Below, one piece after another: positions 17,087 through 25,951 of a stretch of DNA of 64,000 nt (the stretch's first letter is position 1; each line of letters starts with the position of its first letter). The position numbers were made by a program, and so were the translations under genes. Source of the stretch: an uncultured Paraglaciecola sp. (GTDB taxonomy: Bacteria > Pseudomonadota > Gammaproteobacteria > Enterobacterales > Alteromonadaceae); contig CANMKA010000002.1 of assembly GCA_947498355.1 (NCBI GenBank), forward strand, positions 204,993 through 268,992, given 5' to 3'. Under the pieces are notes generated by a model. That model searched no databases, was not told where the DNA came from, and was given only the letters and a program-made list of their open reading frames with translations.

Positions 17087-18028
17087 TTATTTTGAGGTGG
17101 CTTGGGTATGCACTCTGCTTCTTAGTTCTAATCCAAGGTAAAGGCCTACTATAATTCCGAGTATGCTGATCCACCCTGCGATAGAAAAAGCGGGTATGGC
17201 AAGCAATAACTGGGCATCGTTACCTCCCATCGAAAGTGAAGCGCCAATGCCCATGAGGACTCCTGAGCCTAAATGGACAAGGCCTGATTTTAATGTCGGC
17301 CTAACGAGTGTGAATTGTTTTGCTCGGTATGCGGCAACGAACATACCTATAAGCAAGAAAATAAATAACAAATATCGCTCGAAGCTAGGCCAAATAGACA
17401 TATGCGGATTTATGATTGCGTGGCTAAGGTCGTAAAGTAACGCACTCGGTGTCCACTTAGGTTGAAGCAAAAAAATAAGACTAGCGAGCAAGCCAAGTCC
17501 CATCATGCCAAACCAGAGCTTTTTTCTGTCGCTATCGCCCATCATTGCCCATATGACGATAACGCCAGATATACCGATTAACAGTCCGTAAATTACATTA
17601 TCGGGTATTGGCGGTGTTGCGTACTTAACCGCTCCTTCAATGGGAAAAGCTGCGAGTATGGCCCAGCCGGCTAACCAACCTAATATGGTAATTGCGAAGT
17701 TGAAATCGCCCCTTGATAATCGGCTGAGGGTTGATATACCGCATGCTTGATTGAGGGCAGCGCCAAAGCCAATTAATACCCCCCCTATGGCAAAATTTAT
17801 ACTGGGTTCATATATTTGAAATTGGATTGGATTGTTTAAGTAAAATCCTATGCCCGCGGCAACCCAAGCTAATACGCCACAGGCTAAGGTTGCGAGTAAA
17901 AAAGCCGGATTACCCTGCCTTAAAAGGTGTACGCCTTTAACCATACAAATACCCGTTTGCTGAGCTAAGAAGCCAAGAGCAAAGATAAATAGCAAAATAA
18001 TAATGAGTAAAATCATAGTCATGGTCAT
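17087..18028 (-). CDS. Full-length YeeE/YedE-family sulfur (thiosulfate-type) transporter
   Basis: This 313-aa inner-membrane protein has about nine hydrophobic segments and the two half-repeats characteristic of Sulf_transp. It has GFGAALNQACGISTLSRL in the first half and LGSGVLMGIGASLSMGGND in the second. Full-length homologues import thiosulfate through a chain of cysteines. Here the first-half cysteines are present (TGIC, NQAC), but the second-half signature shows SMGGND where a cysteine is usual, so transport chemistry may differ. It is monocistronic, with a different layout from the split pair at 9982-10850. Confidence 0.85.
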   Translation of the reverse strand: MTMTMILLIIILLFIFALGFLAQQTGICMVKGVHLLRQGNPAFLLATLACGVLAWVAAGIGFYLNNPIQFQIYEPSINFAIGGVLIGFGAALNQACGISTLSRLSRGDFNFAITILGWLAGWAILAAFPIEGAVKYATPPIPDNVIYGLLIGISGVIVIWAMMGDSDRKKLWFGMMGLGLLASLIFLLQPKWTPSALLYDLSHAIINPHMSIWPSFERYLLFIFLLIGMFVAAYRAKQFTLVRPTLKSGLVHLGSGVLMGIGASLSMGGNDAQLLLAIPAFSIAGWISILGIIVGLYLGLELRSRVHTQATSK

Positions 18029-18130
18029 ATTGAGTACTTACGTCTTTCTTGAATTATCACGTGGCGAAATGCATTCAGGGTAAACCGGACATTGGGTGAG
18101 ACTCATCCGGTTGTCTGAAAAACGTTTGAA

Positions 18131-19345
18131 TTACTGAGTAATTTTTAATTTCTTTAATAACATAGGATTAGTTGTTGCCTGTACTATCAGAGTAAATAAC
18201 ACGACGCCAAAACCAATGGATTGAATTGTCCACCAATACGGGATATCTAAAGGCAAGGCTAACACTAACGCGATAGTGACAACACCTCGCAAACCACCCC
18301 ACACCATTACTGGCGCATAGTTCCAGTCGATGTCATGTTTAAATACCACTTTGCCGATAAACACCGAAAAGTAGGTGGCAATTAAACGCGAGATAAAAGC
18401 GGCGAGGATACCAAACAAAATGGCAATCCATTGCAAGGTGAACATGTCGAAGGTCACCACTAAACCCATTAAAAAGAATACGACTATATTGGCAATAAAG
18501 GCAAAGGTTTCCCAGCTGCTATACACCTTGCTTTTATCTTTAAGTACAAGTAAATCTTTTTTTACCATCAGAGTAGCGCTAAGCACTGCAACTACGCCGG
18601 ATACGTGTAAGGTATGTTCGGCAAAGTAAAAACTGCCATAGGCTAATGCCACACTTACCACAAAGTAGTAGTCAGAATTTCGACCCACACACCTCAATAT
18701 TACTTTAGTTAATAGCGCAAACGCTGCCCCTACTATTACGCCGCCTAGTAATACTTTAATCAATAACAGTGAGCCAGCCCCTATGTCACTGGCGCTATCA
18801 CCGGTAGCCATTGAGACCAATATGCCAAACAATACAATTGCGGTGGCATCGTTAAATAGGCTCTCACCTTCAATTAAGGTAGCAAGCTTATCAGGAGCGT
18901 TGGCACTTTTTAATTGGCTTATTACTGCAACTGGATCCGTTGCCGAAATCACTAAGCCTGTAATCAATGCAGCTATCCATGGAAAGCCTGTTGGATGGTT
19001 TATGCCAAAAAATAATATTGTCGCCGATATGCCTGTCGCAATTATAACTCCAGCTGTGGCAGAAAATAGAATGGTGCCAAGTAAAGGTTTAAATAGGTCG
19101 GTATGAATATTTAACGACGCTTCAAATACAAGGATAGGGATCAGTACGAACAAGATTAACGATTGAAAATTGTCAAAACGAATGCCAGTGTCAATGCCTA
19201 AGATGGGCACCAAGGCTGAGGATATCATCCCCCAAAGTAATACATTCAATGTCAGCGGCAATTTAGTTATTCGGGTACTGATAAAAGCCAAAATGCCATT
19301 GGACAGTATGAGCAATAACGTTGATATTACTTGAATGCTGGTCAT
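18131..19345 (-). CDS. Na+/H+ antiporter of the CPA1 (NhaP) family
   Basis: This 404-aa protein has about 12 hydrophobic segments. It has the CPA1 ion-binding motif SATDPVAVISQLK (Asp in TDP) and EGESLFNDATAIVLF, where the ND pair characterises electroneutral CPA1 exchangers. It lacks the cytosolic C-terminal domain of eukaryotic NHEs, as is usual in bacteria. Its role would be export of Na+ (or K+) for H+ at the inner membrane, suited to a marine host. No operon partner is evident. Confidence 0.9.
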   Translation of the reverse strand: MTSIQVISTLLLILSNGILAFISTRITKLPLTLNVLLWGMISSALVPILGIDTGIRFDNFQSLILFVLIPILVFEASLNIHTDLFKPLLGTILFSATAGVIIATGISATILFFGINHPTGFPWIAALITGLVISATDPVAVISQLKSANAPDKLATLIEGESLFNDATAIVLFGILVSMATGDSASDIGAGSLLLIKVLLGGVIVGAAFALLTKVILRCVGRNSDYYFVVSVALAYGSFYFAEHTLHVSGVVAVLSATLMVKKDLLVLKDKSKVYSSWETFAFIANIVVFFLMGLVVTFDMFTLQWIAILFGILAAFISRLIATYFSVFIGKVVFKHDIDWNYAPVMVWGGLRGVVTIALVLALPLDIPYWWTIQSIGFGVVLFTLIVQATTNPMLLKKLKITQ

Positions 19346-19844
19346 AAATATTCACTGTATATAGGTAACGAACGAAATCGTTGATTTGCGGGATTGCCAC
19401 CACTAGACCTGATTTATACCAAAAAATCACAACTTTTTACGACTAAAAACGCATTTGACTTGAATCCTGAACACGTTGAGCCCCTCGATGACCATCCTTT
19501 TGCGTTTAGCTGCCTAGGTGCTTTTTATTCCTTGCTGAAATCATCTCTTTTCAGATGATTGGGGTGTAGACCTTGCGTTGAAATAATACGTCTTATTTTA
19601 TTTTGTTTTTTTTGAGGGGGGAAGATTAAGTAAAAACATATTTAGCCATAGTTTTTATCGTTCATTCTTGATTCATACAAAGTGTGAAAGAATTACATTT
19701 AGTCATTGGTAGGCAACACTTTATTTACAATGAAACTGATGCAAGTCATTGAATTATCTATTTTTATATGATTTTTAGGAGGGCGGAATAATTATTGCTG
19801 TAATGATAAATACCTTACTTAAAAATTATCTATGAGGAACGAAT
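19346..19844. other. Intergenic region without a recognised gene
   Basis: The only clear structure is a hairpin AATCATCT/AGATGATT (19539-19560), not followed by a T-run. The AT-rich part from about 19600 to 19844 should hold the promoter of the OmpA-like gene, whose ribosome site GAGGAAC is at 19833-19839. Confidence 0.4.
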
Positions 19845-20483
19845 ATGAAAATTTCTACGCCCAAAAAAATAATCTTGGTATCTAGCTGTGCGCTGATCTT
19901 ATCTGGCTGTGCGAACACCTCGAACTCGCAAAAAGGTGCGGGGATCGGCGCAGTAATCGGTGCCATTGCTGGCAAAGGTACGGGTGATAACGATAAAAGC
20001 CGGTATGTTTGGGGAGCAGCGCTAGGCGCTATTACCGGTGGTGCCATTGGCGCGTACATGGACAAGCAAGAACAAGCGCTACGCGATGAGTTATCTGACA
20101 CGGGTGTACAAGTGGTACGAGATGGTGACCAATTAAATTTAGTCATGCCTGGCCGTCTGACATTTGATACAGATAGTGCAGCGGTAAAAAGTGATTTTTA
20201 CTCGGTGTTGAATGATGTTGCTCTGGTATTAAAAGAATATGACAAAACTCGACTAAGCATAGAAGGTCACACAGATTCAATAGGGGATGCTAGCTACAAT
20301 CAACAGCTATCTGAGCGCAGAGCGAATAGCGTCGCAACATATTTGGCCCAACAACAGGTTAATACTGCAAGATTACGAACCCTAGGCATGGGAGAGAATC
20401 AGCCTGTAGCAAGTAATGACACTGCATCAAGTCGCGAACAAAATCGACGCGTTGAGCTAAAAATTATTCCTATTCGCGGCTAA
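19845..20483 (+). CDS. OmpA-family peptidoglycan-associated lipoprotein (YiaD-like)
   Basis: This 212-aa protein has lipobox LSGC (Cys22). A glycine-zipper segment follows (GAGIGAVIGAIAG and GAALGAITGGAIGAY). The C-terminal OmpA domain from about residue 95 has the peptidoglycan-binding signature IEGHTDSIGDASYNQQLSERRA and NRRVEL at the end. This is the layout of YiaD/Pal-like outer-membrane lipoproteins that bind diaminopimelate in the wall. It stands alone between convergent neighbours. Confidence 0.9.
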   Translation: MKISTPKKIILVSSCALILSGCANTSNSQKGAGIGAVIGAIAGKGTGDNDKSRYVWGAALGAITGGAIGAYMDKQEQALRDELSDTGVQVVRDGDQLNLVMPGRLTFDTDSAAVKSDFYSVLNDVALVLKEYDKTRLSIEGHTDSIGDASYNQQLSERRANSVATYLAQQQVNTARLRTLGMGENQPVASNDTASSREQNRRVELKIIPIRG

Positions 20484-20570
20484 TTGACGCTAGCTAGCGA
20501 CATAATTGAAAGACTCTGTATTTTTGTCTCAGTTGATACTTACCGTAAAAATCTAAACGTAACATTAGCT

Positions 20571-21461
20571 TTAATCGGTATGTGTGGAGTCTTTAAAGCT
20601 AAATCCATGCCCCAATTGTTTAAAAAAACTTTGGGGCATAGTGTCATCGCCCTTGTAGCCCAACTTAATATTTCCATTTTGGTCGGGTACATACGCTGTA
20701 CCAAACAAGTAATCCCAAATACTCAAAGTGAGTCCAAAGTTCATACCGTATTGTCTATCCTTGGGTAAGTGATAAGCGTGATGATACAAGTGCATAACAG
20801 GGTTATTGAATACGTACTTAAGTGGGCCGTATGTCCATTTGAGGTTTGCGTGATTCAAGTGCCCCACGGTAATGGTAAAAAAATGAACGACAAAGGCTTG
20901 CTCTGGCTCAAATCCACCTAATATCATCACGCCTAAGGTTTTAAGGGGCTTGTATAGTAAGTTTTCCATCCAGTGATAGCGTAAGTGACCAGCAAAGCCC
21001 ATTTGTTGAATGCTGTGATGTACCTGATGAAAACGCCACATCCAAGATACTCTGTGCAGGGTAAGATGGGTTAGCCACTGGAAAAAATCCAGCAATACAA
21101 AAAACACCAATAACTGCATTATCAGTGGGTACTCATCTAAATAAAGCAGACTAAAGGACTGCATGTCTAACTCTACATTAGCAAAGCCATAATTCATTAA
21201 GGCGTAAAATCCTGAAATGGCAATACTGAAAATGAAGAAGTTGAAGTACATATAGAAGGCGTCAAGCCAGAAGTCGTGGCGAATAGGGTTTTGCTGTTTT
21301 CGCCAGCCAAACCTCAACTCTAAAAGCCACACTACAACCGAAACTAGGGTAAGCCCCCAAAAGTAATTTTGCGACCAAGGCACGTCAAAGGTGATATTCC
21401 GCCATACCCAGCCGCTGGTACCTAAGAGTGTACCGACAAAAATTTCGATTATATCTGTCAT
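20571..21461 (-). CDS. Fatty-acid hydroxylase/sterol desaturase-family membrane protein
   Basis: This 296-aa integral membrane protein has four to five hydrophobic segments and the histidine clusters of the di-iron family: HLTLHR, FHQVHHS and a late HHAYH. These enzymes insert O2-derived hydroxyl groups or double bonds into lipid substrates. The ATG is preceded by AGGAG. It is the last gene of the ten-gene operon, 22 bp after the phosphorylase-like gene. If that operon makes an arsenic-containing lipid or glycan, this enzyme would modify the lipid part; this is inference from position. Confidence 0.8.
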   Translation of the reverse strand: MTDIIEIFVGTLLGTSGWVWRNITFDVPWSQNYFWGLTLVSVVVWLLELRFGWRKQQNPIRHDFWLDAFYMYFNFFIFSIAISGFYALMNYGFANVELDMQSFSLLYLDEYPLIMQLLVFFVLLDFFQWLTHLTLHRVSWMWRFHQVHHSIQQMGFAGHLRYHWMENLLYKPLKTLGVMILGGFEPEQAFVVHFFTITVGHLNHANLKWTYGPLKYVFNNPVMHLYHHAYHLPKDRQYGMNFGLTLSIWDYLFGTAYVPDQNGNIKLGYKGDDTMPQSFFKQLGHGFSFKDSTHTD

Positions 21462-21483
21462 GGTATACTCCTAGGAGAAATGA

Positions 21484-22332
21484 TTACTTCAACAAGACGT
21501 CTAACCAGACTCTTTGCTCAGCAGAGACTTTGTCGAGAGGCGTTAATAACGCACTTGCTAAAGCATTACGGCTAGCACTGGGCTCTGGTTCAATTTTGGA
21601 CTCTACGAAAGCCAGCAGGAGTGTTTTAGCTTTCTCGAGACTGCCTTGATAACGGCTAATCACTTGTTCAACAGACACGTGCAGACTCGGGTCGTCTTGC
21701 CAACAATCGTAATCAGTGGCTATGGCTATTGTGCAATAACTAAGCTGTGCTTCTTTGGCAAGAAAGACTTCGGGTACGTTTGTCATGCCCACTAGATCGC
21801 AGTTTGCTGGGCCGCGCAAAAACTCGCTTTCGGCTTTGGTGCCTAAGCGCGGACCATCTACGCAGGCATAAGTTTTGTTTCGGTGAACGGCTATGTCAAC
21901 ACTTTTGCCTGCCTGCTCAATAGCGTTAGCCAATGCGTTACAGGTTGGCAAAGCGGTAGAGACGTGAGCGGCGACACCTTTTCCAAAAAAGGTTTTTTCG
22001 CGTGGATTCTTCACAAAGTCGAAGTATTGATCGGGTAATGCCAAGTCGCCTGGAGCGATTTCGGCTTGTAAGCTACCGACGGCTGATACGCCTATTACTC
22101 GCGTCGCGCCTAAGGACTTAAGTGCCCAAATGTTTGCGCGGTAGTTAACCTCGTGAGGGAGCAATTGATGTGCTGAGCCATGGCGGGCTAAAAACAATAT
22201 GGATACGCCAGCTAGTTGACCTTCGATTATCGCGTCTGATGGCTCTCCAAATGGCGTGCTAACCTGATGCGTGTTAACCACTTCTAGCTTATCTAATTGA
22301 TATAATCCGGTGCCGCCTATTATGGCTAACAT
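21484..22332 (-). CDS. S-methyl-5'-thioadenosine phosphorylase-like nucleoside phosphorylase
   Basis: This 282-aa protein matches the MTAP branch of PNP/UDP family 2: AIIGGTGLYQLD, TPFGEPSDAI, LARHGSAHQLLPHEVNYRAN, GMTNVPEVFLAKEA and ATDYDCW, each with a close counterpart in human MTAP (283 aa). The ATDYDCW segment speaks for an adenosine-type base rather than thioinosine. The known reaction releases adenine from a 5'-modified 5'-deoxyadenosine and leaves a ribose-1-phosphate. In this operon the natural substrate may be a 5'-deoxy-5'-arsinoyl adenosine, or simply MTA from SAM use. The gap to the radical SAM gene upstream is 83 bp. Confidence 0.88.
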   Translation of the reverse strand: MLAIIGGTGLYQLDKLEVVNTHQVSTPFGEPSDAIIEGQLAGVSILFLARHGSAHQLLPHEVNYRANIWALKSLGATRVIGVSAVGSLQAEIAPGDLALPDQYFDFVKNPREKTFFGKGVAAHVSTALPTCNALANAIEQAGKSVDIAVHRNKTYACVDGPRLGTKAESEFLRGPANCDLVGMTNVPEVFLAKEAQLSYCTIAIATDYDCWQDDPSLHVSVEQVISRYQGSLEKAKTLLLAFVESKIEPEPSASRNALASALLTPLDKVSAEQRVWLDVLLK

Positions 22333-22415
22333 ACATGTGTATCCTTATAAATTTACAATAAATGATTGGGTACTGAATCTGCAGGAGGGATTGAGTTCGC
22401 TTAGATCAATCTTGT

Positions 22416-23339
22416 TTACATTTCACTGCAGCTGGCACCCATAGCAAAGCAGCTATAGCATCTGTGATGTTTCATACTAATACGTTTTTGCATACTTTCA
22501 GATAGGTCAGGGCCTAGGTTATAGTCAGGGTCATCATCGACTAAGGTGCAGGCATAAACGCCCATTTTACCGTTTTGTTTAACCATCATCTTGGAACTTG
22601 CGCACATATAATGACTGCGCTGTTCAGCGGTTTGATAAGTGGTCATGCAGTGTTCTGTAATATGAGGCACATTGGGTAAACTGCCCGGCGGTAAAAAGTC
22701 TGGAAATGCCACCATGCGCAGATCTTTGGGTAAGCTGTTCAGAGCAAATACGTCAGCAAATTGTTGTTCAATTTGCTGGGTGTTTTCACCGTCTTTAATA
22801 TGTCGCGCGACCGACACATTAAACCCTAGCTGGTGGAGTTTACGCATGCCTATTAGGGCTTTTTGAAACTCCCCTTGGCCCCTGCCTAAGTCGTGTTGAA
22901 CTGCGTCTGGGTGATCCAAGCTCACCCTAAAAGATACGGCATGGGGAGCATCAAGTAAGGTCGCTACTTGGTCAATACGTTTAATCAAAGGATCGGTGCC
23001 ATTGGTTAGCACTAAACAAGGTTTGTGTTGTAACGCATAGGCCAATATTGCCACTATGTCTTTGACTAACATAGGTTCGCCACCAGTGAACGAAAACTGT
23101 TCTGTACCTAAGGTTAGGGCTTCGTCTATGTAAGGCGTGACGTCTGATAATTTAGGTGACTCTAAGCGTTTGCTGCTGGGTGATGAACCTTCTAAGCAAA
23201 AATCACAAGATAAATTGCATTTAGTACCTGTATGAAACCACAACTCTTTCAACGATTCTGGTTGAATATACCCACGGGGATCACCGGTTGGCGTAATGTG
23301 CCAAGTGTCTGAGTTTGCTTGGGAGGCCAAATCTGTCAT
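22416..23339 (-). CDS. Radical SAM enzyme of the arsenic/glycan operon (ArsS-like by context, not by sequence)
   Basis: The ATG at 23339 overlaps the stop of the arsM-like gene (TAATG); the earlier TTG in frame is less likely. The 307-aa protein has the radical SAM cluster motif CNLSCDFC (Cys41, 45, 48), the SAM-binding FTGGEP and a C-terminal cysteine group (MCAS, YACT, CYSC, ASC) that may hold auxiliary Fe-S clusters. Canonical ArsS joins a 5'-deoxyadenosyl group to dimethylarsenic. This protein lacks the long ArsS C-terminal domain as I remember it, so it may be a non-homologous replacement or may act on another intermediate. Confidence 0.8.
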   Translation of the reverse strand: MTDLASQANSDTWHITPTGDPRGYIQPESLKELWFHTGTKCNLSCDFCLEGSSPSSKRLESPKLSDVTPYIDEALTLGTEQFSFTGGEPMLVKDIVAILAYALQHKPCLVLTNGTDPLIKRIDQVATLLDAPHAVSFRVSLDHPDAVQHDLGRGQGEFQKALIGMRKLHQLGFNVSVARHIKDGENTQQIEQQFADVFALNSLPKDLRMVAFPDFLPPGSLPNVPHITEHCMTTYQTAEQRSHYMCASSKMMVKQNGKMGVYACTLVDDDPDYNLGPDLSESMQKRISMKHHRCYSCFAMGASCSEM

Positions 23340-24385
23340 TAGCAACAGGCACCTTCATTAGATACAGCATTTGCTGAGGCGAAAGGCATCAGGTCTCCGC
23401 AGTCAGGGTAAATGCCATAATGTGTATCAAAATTACCAATGAACTCAAAAAATTCAGCAAAACGGGTATCTGCCAACATTCGCCAAGTGTTTCCACAAAC
23501 AGGGAATACTTTGCCTTTCTCGATAGCATGATGGCCATCGAGTACGAACTTTTGTTCGTGATGAGGAATGCCACCTTTATAGATAACGGCTTGGCCGTAG
23601 TCTTCGCAATGGGTTTCCAGTTCGGGCAATTTAAACAAACGATAGGTGGCCGAATAAAAGTCAATATGGCTAATTTTAGCTTTGACTCTTGGATTATTGA
23701 TTTCTAGGGGGCGGTCTTTGACCAGCCTAGGATCTAAAAAGCCTGATTGTTTAGCCAATTGAATAAAGTCGTTCCAGTAAAGCGCACCACTTAAACATTC
23801 TCCATAAAGTTCCGGATCTTGCTTTAAGTCGTTAGATATTCTGCGACTGGCATAGACATCTGAAAAGTAAATCTCACCTCCGGGCTTAAGTACGCGGTAG
23901 GCTTCTTTTAGTACGCTTTGTTTATCTGGCGAGAGGTTGATCACGCAGTTAGAAATAATCACGTCGACGCTATTGTCTGCTAAATCTAATTCATCTAAGC
24001 GCTCAATATAACCTTGTTTGAATTCGGTATTGGCTTTGGCAAAACCAAACTTTTCTCTGTGGTATTCAACGTAGCTTTTAGCGACAGAAATTTGCTCGTC
24101 TGTCATGTCTACCCCGATGACTTTACCTTGCTCACCTACTAATTGGGCTAATGCGTAGCAATCGCGGCCAGCGCCACAACCTAAGTCTAAAATGGTTTTG
24201 CCCGTTAAGTGTTCAGGTAGCACCAGTCCACAGCCATAATATTTTATCAATACTTGATCATGAATATTCGATAAGGCTGCTTTGACAAACTCAGGCATGC
24301 CCTCGTCTGTACAACAGGCGTCGGTTTGTAAGTCGTCTGAGGTTTTTAATACCTTGCCGTAATATTCTTTGACTTCATCATGCAT
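23339..24385 (-). CDS. arsM: Arsenite S-adenosylmethyltransferase (ArsM type)
   Basis: This 348-aa protein starts YYGKVLKTSDDLQTDACC, has the SAM motif ILDLGCGAGRDCY, and carries the three cysteines used by ArsM to bind As(III): Cys52 (YYGCG), Cys147 (SNCVINLSPDK) and Cys197 (GECLSGALY). More Cys pairs occur at 24-25 and at the C-terminus (347-348). The C-terminal domain of about 100 residues is the usual ArsM extension. The enzyme methylates arsenite to mono-, di- and trimethyl forms with SAM. It overlaps the DUF2064 gene by 8 bp and the radical SAM gene by 1 bp. This marks the operon as arsenic-related; other methyl acceptors are less likely. Confidence 0.87.
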   Translation of the reverse strand: MHDEVKEYYGKVLKTSDDLQTDACCTDEGMPEFVKAALSNIHDQVLIKYYGCGLVLPEHLTGKTILDLGCGAGRDCYALAQLVGEQGKVIGVDMTDEQISVAKSYVEYHREKFGFAKANTEFKQGYIERLDELDLADNSVDVIISNCVINLSPDKQSVLKEAYRVLKPGGEIYFSDVYASRRISNDLKQDPELYGECLSGALYWNDFIQLAKQSGFLDPRLVKDRPLEINNPRVKAKISHIDFYSATYRLFKLPELETHCEDYGQAVIYKGGIPHHEQKFVLDGHHAIEKGKVFPVCGNTWRMLADTRFAEFFEFIGNFDTHYGIYPDCGDLMPFASANAVSNEGACC

Positions 24386-25103
24386 CTTGAGGGATCTCTG
24401 TGTTAATTAATGTGGGTGAGGCTACCAAAGGGGTGAGCATATTGCGCAGCTGCATACGAGATAGGCGAGTGTCAGTTGCTAGGGCCTGGTAAGTGGTGAG
24501 TAAATCACCCTCTTCGTCAATATCAAAACTCGGCAGACCATAGGCCACGCAAAGGTGATGTTGTTGACAAAGAGATGCTAAGGACTCCCCTAGGTTTTCT
24601 GTGCTCCAAGGCAGACCAGACAAATCGGGCCACGCAGTGGCATTCGCCATAATGCCCACACCGCCATCATCGGCTTGACTTAACACCACATCATGCTGGT
24701 TTAACTGCTGAATGACATCATTGTAATGCTGCATGGTTAGCATGGGCGCGTCTGTGCCAATAAAAGCAAGATGGTTATGGCCTTGCTCTCTAAGCTCGGT
24801 ATCAATTTTGTTGATACGCTCGCCTAAGTTGCCAGAGCTTTGCGAAATCACAGTGTGTCCGCCTACGGTTAAGGCGTTGGCCCACTCTATATCGTCTGGA
24901 TTAGATACAGTGAACACTAGGTTGCCCGGCCAATTTGCGGCGTCTTCTAAGGCACAATTGAGTAACTCAACAGCAACTAAGTAAGCTTGATCTTGGCCTA
25001 TGGTTTTGGCTAGCCTTGATTTACCTTGGCCTAAGGCTGGGCGTTTACAAAACACCACTAAGGTTGGCTGGCTTCCATCAACTTGGTGGGGGCGCTGGAT
25101 CAT
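24378..25103 (-). CDS. DUF2064 / CofC-like nucleotidyltransferase-fold protein (TIGR04282-type, arsenosugar-associated)
   Basis: This 241-aa protein has a GT-A/nucleotidyltransferase core: VVFCKRPALGQGKSRLAKTIG near the N-terminus (the phosphate-binding K-R-P...K-S-R-L of the CofC-like family), HLAFIGTDAPML and DVVLSQADDGGVG. Families of this type are annotated as arsenosugar-biosynthesis glycosyltransferases because they travel with arsM and a radical SAM gene. The activity is unproved; the fold could activate a sugar-1-phosphate, such as the product of the phosphorylase in this operon. It overlaps DUF547 upstream (ATGA) and arsM downstream. Confidence 0.8.
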   Translation of the reverse strand: MIQRPHQVDGSQPTLVVFCKRPALGQGKSRLAKTIGQDQAYLVAVELLNCALEDAANWPGNLVFTVSNPDDIEWANALTVGGHTVISQSSGNLGERINKIDTELREQGHNHLAFIGTDAPMLTMQHYNDVIQQLNQHDVVLSQADDGGVGIMANATAWPDLSGLPWSTENLGESLASLCQQHHLCVAYGLPSFDIDEEGDLLTTYQALATDTRLSRMQLRNMLTPLVASPTLINTEIPQDA

Positions 25104-25951
25104 TCAGCTTGGCTCCCGTTTAAACGCCAGTCGTAGTCATATTTAATTTTACCCGTATGTTTAGCAAGTATGGCTTTTAGCTCTGGTTTGGCATGGCGTT
25201 GTAAATCAACGAGTAAGGCTTTTTCGTTGCCACCAAAGTCGCTTACAAACCAATTAAAAATACTGGATAAAGTCAGAGTGTTGGTTGCGGCATCATAGTG
25301 CACGCCTCTAGGGTGATTAATAAATTGCGCCGCCATAGTGTCGAGCAGACTGTCTAAGTTTTCTGCGGTATAAGCTTGATTGGCCAAATTTGGGCAACCA
25401 ATGCTTGCACAATTCACACCGTAATGAATACGGTTGTCGCTCCATACGCGGCGCAAGATATTATGCTCAATGTTGTTTAGGGTGAGTTCTTTGCCGTCAA
25501 CAACTGCGGTAACATCATCCCAAGGTCCTAGACCTGGTAGGCCTTCTCCTGTTTGCTTAATGCTTTCTACTGGATACTCGTCAACTATCACTTTGATTGT
25601 GATGGCATTGTATAAGTTGATCCAATAGGCCATTTGCTCGGCGTCATTATAGGTCAGGGGGCTAATGCTTTGCGCGTATTCTAGATAGCGTTCGAGTTTT
25701 TCGTAATCGGCATCGCTGAAATTAGCATACTTGAATAAGTTGATGCCGGTTTCGGGATTCACTTCTACATTGTCGGTAAGAATTTGCTGCCACAATTGAT
25801 GGTCGATGCGAGCGGTATTTTCAGCATCGCTAGCCTGCCACTCTTTGAGGGGCTTTGGATCCATCATTTTGTACATGTCGTAAGCTTTGTTGGTGACTAA
25901 CAGCAACCCAGCAAATAAAATGACACTGATAATTTTAACGGGAGTAGACAT
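25100..25951 (-). CDS. DUF547-domain protein, membrane-anchored
   Basis: The ATG at 25951 has AGGAG 5 bp upstream and gives 283 aa with one N-terminal hydrophobic segment (VKIISVILFAGLLLVTN). The mature part shows the DUF547 core: MAYWINLYNAITIKVI, GVNCASIGCPNL with its conserved Cys pair, and the ending GKIKYDYDWRLN. The molecular function of DUF547 is unknown; a cysteine in NCAS and a conserved His suggest a transglutaminase/papain-like fold. DUF547 genes recur next to arsM-containing operons, as here, with 4-bp overlap on the downstream side and 17 bp on the upstream side. Confidence 0.85.
   Translation of the reverse strand: MSTPVKIISVILFAGLLLVTNKAYDMYKMMDPKPLKEWQASDAENTARIDHQLWQQILTDNVEVNPETGINLFKYANFSDADYEKLERYLEYAQSISPLTYNDAEQMAYWINLYNAITIKVIVDEYPVESIKQTGEGLPGLGPWDDVTAVVDGKELTLNNIEHNILRRVWSDNRIHYGVNCASIGCPNLANQAYTAENLDSLLDTMAAQFINHPRGVHYDAATNTLTLSSIFNWFVSDFGGNEKALLVDLQRHAKPELKAILAKHTGKIKYDYDWRLNGSQAE

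Noticed and set aside
19430..19560. An open stretch reading like a protein end (about 45 codons) in the NhaP-OmpA spacer
   Set aside because: No start codon with a ribosome site and no recognisable family; cannot be told from chance.
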